In this document: positions 62,223-64,000 of the stretch, piece after piece
Position numbering within the stretch: position 1 is the first letter of the stretch
Layout of the letters: each line of letters starts with the position of its first letter
Origin: JBEIHX01 sp040381075
GTDB taxonomy: Bacteria > Pseudomonadota > Alphaproteobacteria > Caulobacterales > Aquidulcibacteraceae
Length of the DNA stretch: 64,000 nt
Direction: 5' to 3'
Assembly: GCA_040381075.1 (NCBI GenBank)
Contig: JBEIHX010000001.1
Span: 186,001 to 250,000 of the forward strand
The notes under the pieces: model-generated
Databases searched by the model: none
What the model was told of the DNA's origin: nothing
What the model saw: the letters and a program-made list of their open reading frames with translations, nothing else
Translations under genes and position numbers: made by a program

Positions 62223-62251
62223 AACAGTTTACTGGATAGTAAAGAGCTGTT
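62223..62251. promoter_or_regulatory. Nested palindrome, probable TetR-type operator
   Basis: The inner arms TTTACT (62228-62233) and AGTAAA (62238-62243) flank GGAT. The outer arms AACAG (62223-62227) and CTGTT (62247-62251) add a second complementary pair. The site is AT-rich in a GC-rich setting and lies 57 bases upstream of the minus-strand hydrolase start at 62166, with the TetR gene 1 kb away. Its size and symmetry suit a TetR dimer, and it overlaps the expected hydrolase promoter. Confidence 0.6.
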
Positions 62252-62328
62252 GATCCGGATCGGGTCTCCTGCGCGGCGCGGTTCGCGCGTGCGGGTCTGC
62301 TGTCAGCGGATGCGCCGCGGTCGCGCGA

Positions 62329-63480
62329 TTACGGTGCAGGCGACAGGCGCACGATACGTGCGTCGGTATGTCCGATCGCCGACAGGCGCGTCAGGGTCGC
62401 TTCGGCGCCCTGGGAATTGGGCCACGGACCAAGCACCACGCGGAACATCGTTGCGCCGTTGACAACGGCCGGGCGAACAGCGACCGCGCCGACGACCGAG
62501 ACGGCCGTTCGGGCGCGCTCAGCATTCGCCAGGGCTGCAAAGGCCCCTACCTGCACGAAGTAGCCTGCGGCCACGGCCTTTGGAGGCTCAAGCGGGGCAG
62601 CACTGATCGTCGCAGCGAGCGCCGCCGGCTGATAGGCGGCCAGTTGGGTCTGCGGTCGCGCCTGAGGCTCCCCTGCGGACATGGGCTCTGTCGGACGGGT
62701 GTCCGCCTCTTGCTTGGGGGCGGGTCCGAACTGGCCGCCTGGCGGACCAACGCCCGCTGCGGAGCCTGCCGTCAGACGCTCGTTTGCACCCTGAGGCGTA
62801 CCTGGTCCCAGGTAGCGTACGCGCGTACGTGCAGTGCCGCTTTCCCGCATGCCGAGGGCGAGCGCGGCGGCCTGCGACAGATCAAGGGATCGGCCAGGCA
62901 CAAACGGTCCGCGATCATTGAGCCGCACCGTCACCCGCCGGCCGTTTTCAAGGTTTGTCACATCGACCAGGCTCGGCAGCGGCAGCGTGGGGTGTGCGCC
63001 GGTCATTGCAAATTGGTCGTAGACTTCGCCGTTGGCGGTCAGTTGGCCGTGGAAGGGGCCGCCATACCAGGAGGCGATGACCTCCTCGTCATAGTCTGGT
63101 TCATGCGCCGGGACGTACCATACGCCATTGACCTGATAGGGCGCCCCGATCTTGAGGGGGCCGAGGCCCCGACTGCTCGGGCCGGCCGGAGGGGACTGCA
63201 GCCGGCGTGAGGACAGCGCGGCAGGTTCGCTCGATGGGCGTGCGCCCGCCCTCTCCAATCGCTGCGGCAGCGCGACGCGAGCCGCGGACGGCGGTCCCAG
63301 CGACGCAAGTTCGGTCGGCGCGCGCACCGGCCCGCCTGGCCCATAGAGCACGTCCGGCGCGCGCAGGGCCTGCGCGCTTGCCGGGTGGCCAAGCAGCGAT
63401 GCCGCCGCCAGGCCGAGGGCAGCCGCCGTCAGAAAGGCCGCGCCGGTTTCGCGCCGCCCGAAATGGAGTTCTTCCGCCAC
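62329..63480 (-). CDS. rlpA: Septal-ring lytic transglycosylase RlpA with SPOR domain
   Basis: This 383-residue envelope protein has an N-terminal hydrophobic export segment (about 13-38, ending PASAQA) and a proline/serine-rich linker. Its double-psi beta-barrel has ASWYGGPFHGQLTANGEVYDQFAMTGAHPTLP, VRLNDRGPF and SLDLSQAAALALG. A C-terminal SPOR domain (GYFVQVGAFA onward) binds denuded septal glycan. RlpA cleaves such strands during division. The start is GTG 63480. In many alphaproteobacteria a D-Ala-D-Ala carboxypeptidase gene and tmk follow on the same strand. Here the next gene downstream belongs to the catabolic block. Confidence 0.93.
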   Translation of the reverse strand: MAEELHFGRRETGAAFLTAAALGLAAASLLGHPASAQALRAPDVLYGPGGPVRAPTELASLGPPSAARVALPQRLERAGARPSSEPAALSSRRLQSPPAGPSSRGLGPLKIGAPYQVNGVWYVPAHEPDYDEEVIASWYGGPFHGQLTANGEVYDQFAMTGAHPTLPLPSLVDVTNLENGRRVTVRLNDRGPFVPGRSLDLSQAAALALGMRESGTARTRVRYLGPGTPQGANERLTAGSAAGVGPPGGQFGPAPKQEADTRPTEPMSAGEPQARPQTQLAAYQPAALAATISAAPLEPPKAVAAGYFVQVGAFAALANAERARTAVSVVGAVAVRPAVVNGATMFRVVLGPWPNSQGAEATLTRLSAIGHTDARIVRLSPAP

Positions 63481-64000
63481 GCCGATATCCTGTCGCCCAG
63501 TCCGTTCTGACCGTGCTGCGTCGGTTGGACCGACGTCTTCGTGTGCCGGGAGAATTACGTATGGCCGATTGCAGGGGTCTTAACCGACGACGCGACTTGA
63601 TGGAGAAAATCCGCATTTTTGCGGGATTTCCAGGTTAATTTCAGCTCATCATGAATCGCTGTTTACGGAGTGTTCGCAGAATCAGAGAAAACGGTGCGGC
63701 AGGCCCTTTCCTCCGGGAACGGTCAGATGCTGGCCAGCGATGACCTGCAGGCGGCAGGGAGGCCCTGAATGGATGCAAGGCTATTCTGAAGGGCGCCGAT
63801 CGGGCGTTCACCAGGAGCAGCGCTGCCCCGCCAGACGTCTTGAGACCAGAGACACGTCTGCCTCGCCGCTTGGGTCAGCGCCGCCTCATTCCACGCCCCC
63901 TGCCCGCGGCGATCCTGCATCCTTCACCGGAAGGACAGGCACAGGCTTTGGGCTGCACGGCGAGGAGATCCGCCACGCAGCCAAACCGCGTGGCGGCCGG
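63481..64000. other. 520-bp region upstream of rlpA, no gene supported
   Basis: No tRNA, rRNA or convincing reading frame is visible; the 65-codon minus-strand frame at 63723-63920 has no domain. An AT-richer patch at 63600-63690 probably carries the rlpA promoter. It holds an imperfect stem (63607-63614 with 63621-63629). A perfect 9-pair stem with a 9-base loop (63970-63978 with 63988-63996) lies at the window edge and may end a gene beyond it. Confidence 0.5.

Larger units (their letters stand above)
17980..62328. other. 44-kb acyl-CoA catabolism gene block between tmk and rlpA
   Basis: All genes from 18216 to 62166 concern uptake, ester hydrolysis, CoA activation, beta-oxidation or their control. 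The flanking tmk and rlpA genes point the same way and belong to one conserved string in other alphaproteobacteria. No integrase, transposase, tRNA or terminal direct repeat was found, so transfer is inferred from broken synteny alone. The outer limits are placed at the last housekeeping genes, not at a seen junction. Confidence 0.6.

Noticed and set aside
17980..62328. Classical genomic island with integrase, att repeats or tRNA target.
   Set aside because: No integrase, transposase, tRNA or flanking direct repeat was found at either edge, so only broken synteny supports transfer.
63723..63920. A 65-codon minus-strand frame upstream of rlpA.
   Set aside because: No ribosome site, no domain, and no conserved neighbour to support it.
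1..64000. CRISPR arrays, rRNA and tRNA genes.
   Set aside because: No regularly spaced repeats of 23-47 bases and no T-loop-like or rRNA-like conserved stretches were seen on either strand.

Overview
The window is GC-rich, densely coded DNA from an alphaproteobacterium. The evidence is gene order and content. There is a bifunctional ispDF gene, a dusB-ntrB-ntrC-ntrY-ntrX cluster followed by a D-amino-acid aminotransferase-like gene, hfq and hflX, and a tmk-holB-tatD-metallo-hydrolase-mazG string. Many genes overlap by ATGA or GTGA. NtrC lacks the sigma54-contacting GAFTGA loop, as reported for Rhodobacter capsulatus and Caulobacter, so Caulobacterales, Hyphomonadaceae or Rhodobacterales-like relatives are likely. 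I cannot name a genus.

Region 1 (1-18 kb) is housekeeping. It starts with the 3' part of a membrane-fused spermidine-synthase-like gene and ispDF on the minus strand. The plus-strand run dusB-ntrBC-ntrYX-aminotransferase-hfq-hflX follows. A minus-strand run, read right to left, is tmk-holB-tatD-PhnP-like hydrolase-(604-bp gap)-mazG. Several short palindromes and hairpins lie in the gaps.

Region 2 (about 18.0-62.3 kb) is a contiguous accessory block devoted to acyl-CoA chemistry. It holds five acyl-CoA ligases, five acyl-CoA dehydrogenases (two adjacent unlike pairs), two thiolases, an HMG-CoA-synthase-like protein fused to an OB-fold, and three crotonases. It also holds three short-chain dehydrogenases, a MaoC hydratase, a single-chain biotin-dependent acyl-CoA carboxylase, a PhyH dioxygenase, two type-B carboxylesterases and two HSL-like hydrolases. 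A TonB-dependent receptor, an MFS transporter, AraC and TetR regulators, and a SnoaL/ABM-like/cupin cassette complete it. Read together, it looks like a route that imports a hydrophobic ester or acid, hydrolyses it, activates it to a CoA thioester and shortens it by beta-oxidation. The carboxylase and the PhyH enzyme suggest a methyl-branched chain, either isoprenoid or a sterol-type side chain. No ring-cleaving oxygenase, P450 or 3-ketosteroid dehydrogenase is present, so the substrate is unproven.

Region 3 (62.3-64 kb) returns to housekeeping with rlpA (DPBB plus SPOR). In many alphaproteobacteria rlpA, a D-Ala-D-Ala carboxypeptidase gene, tmk and holB are neighbours on one strand. Here rlpA and tmk keep that orientation but are 44 kb apart and the carboxypeptidase gene is absent. 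The simplest reading is that the catabolic block was inserted into, or replaced part of, this conserved string. No integrase, tRNA gene, insertion sequence or CRISPR array was seen.
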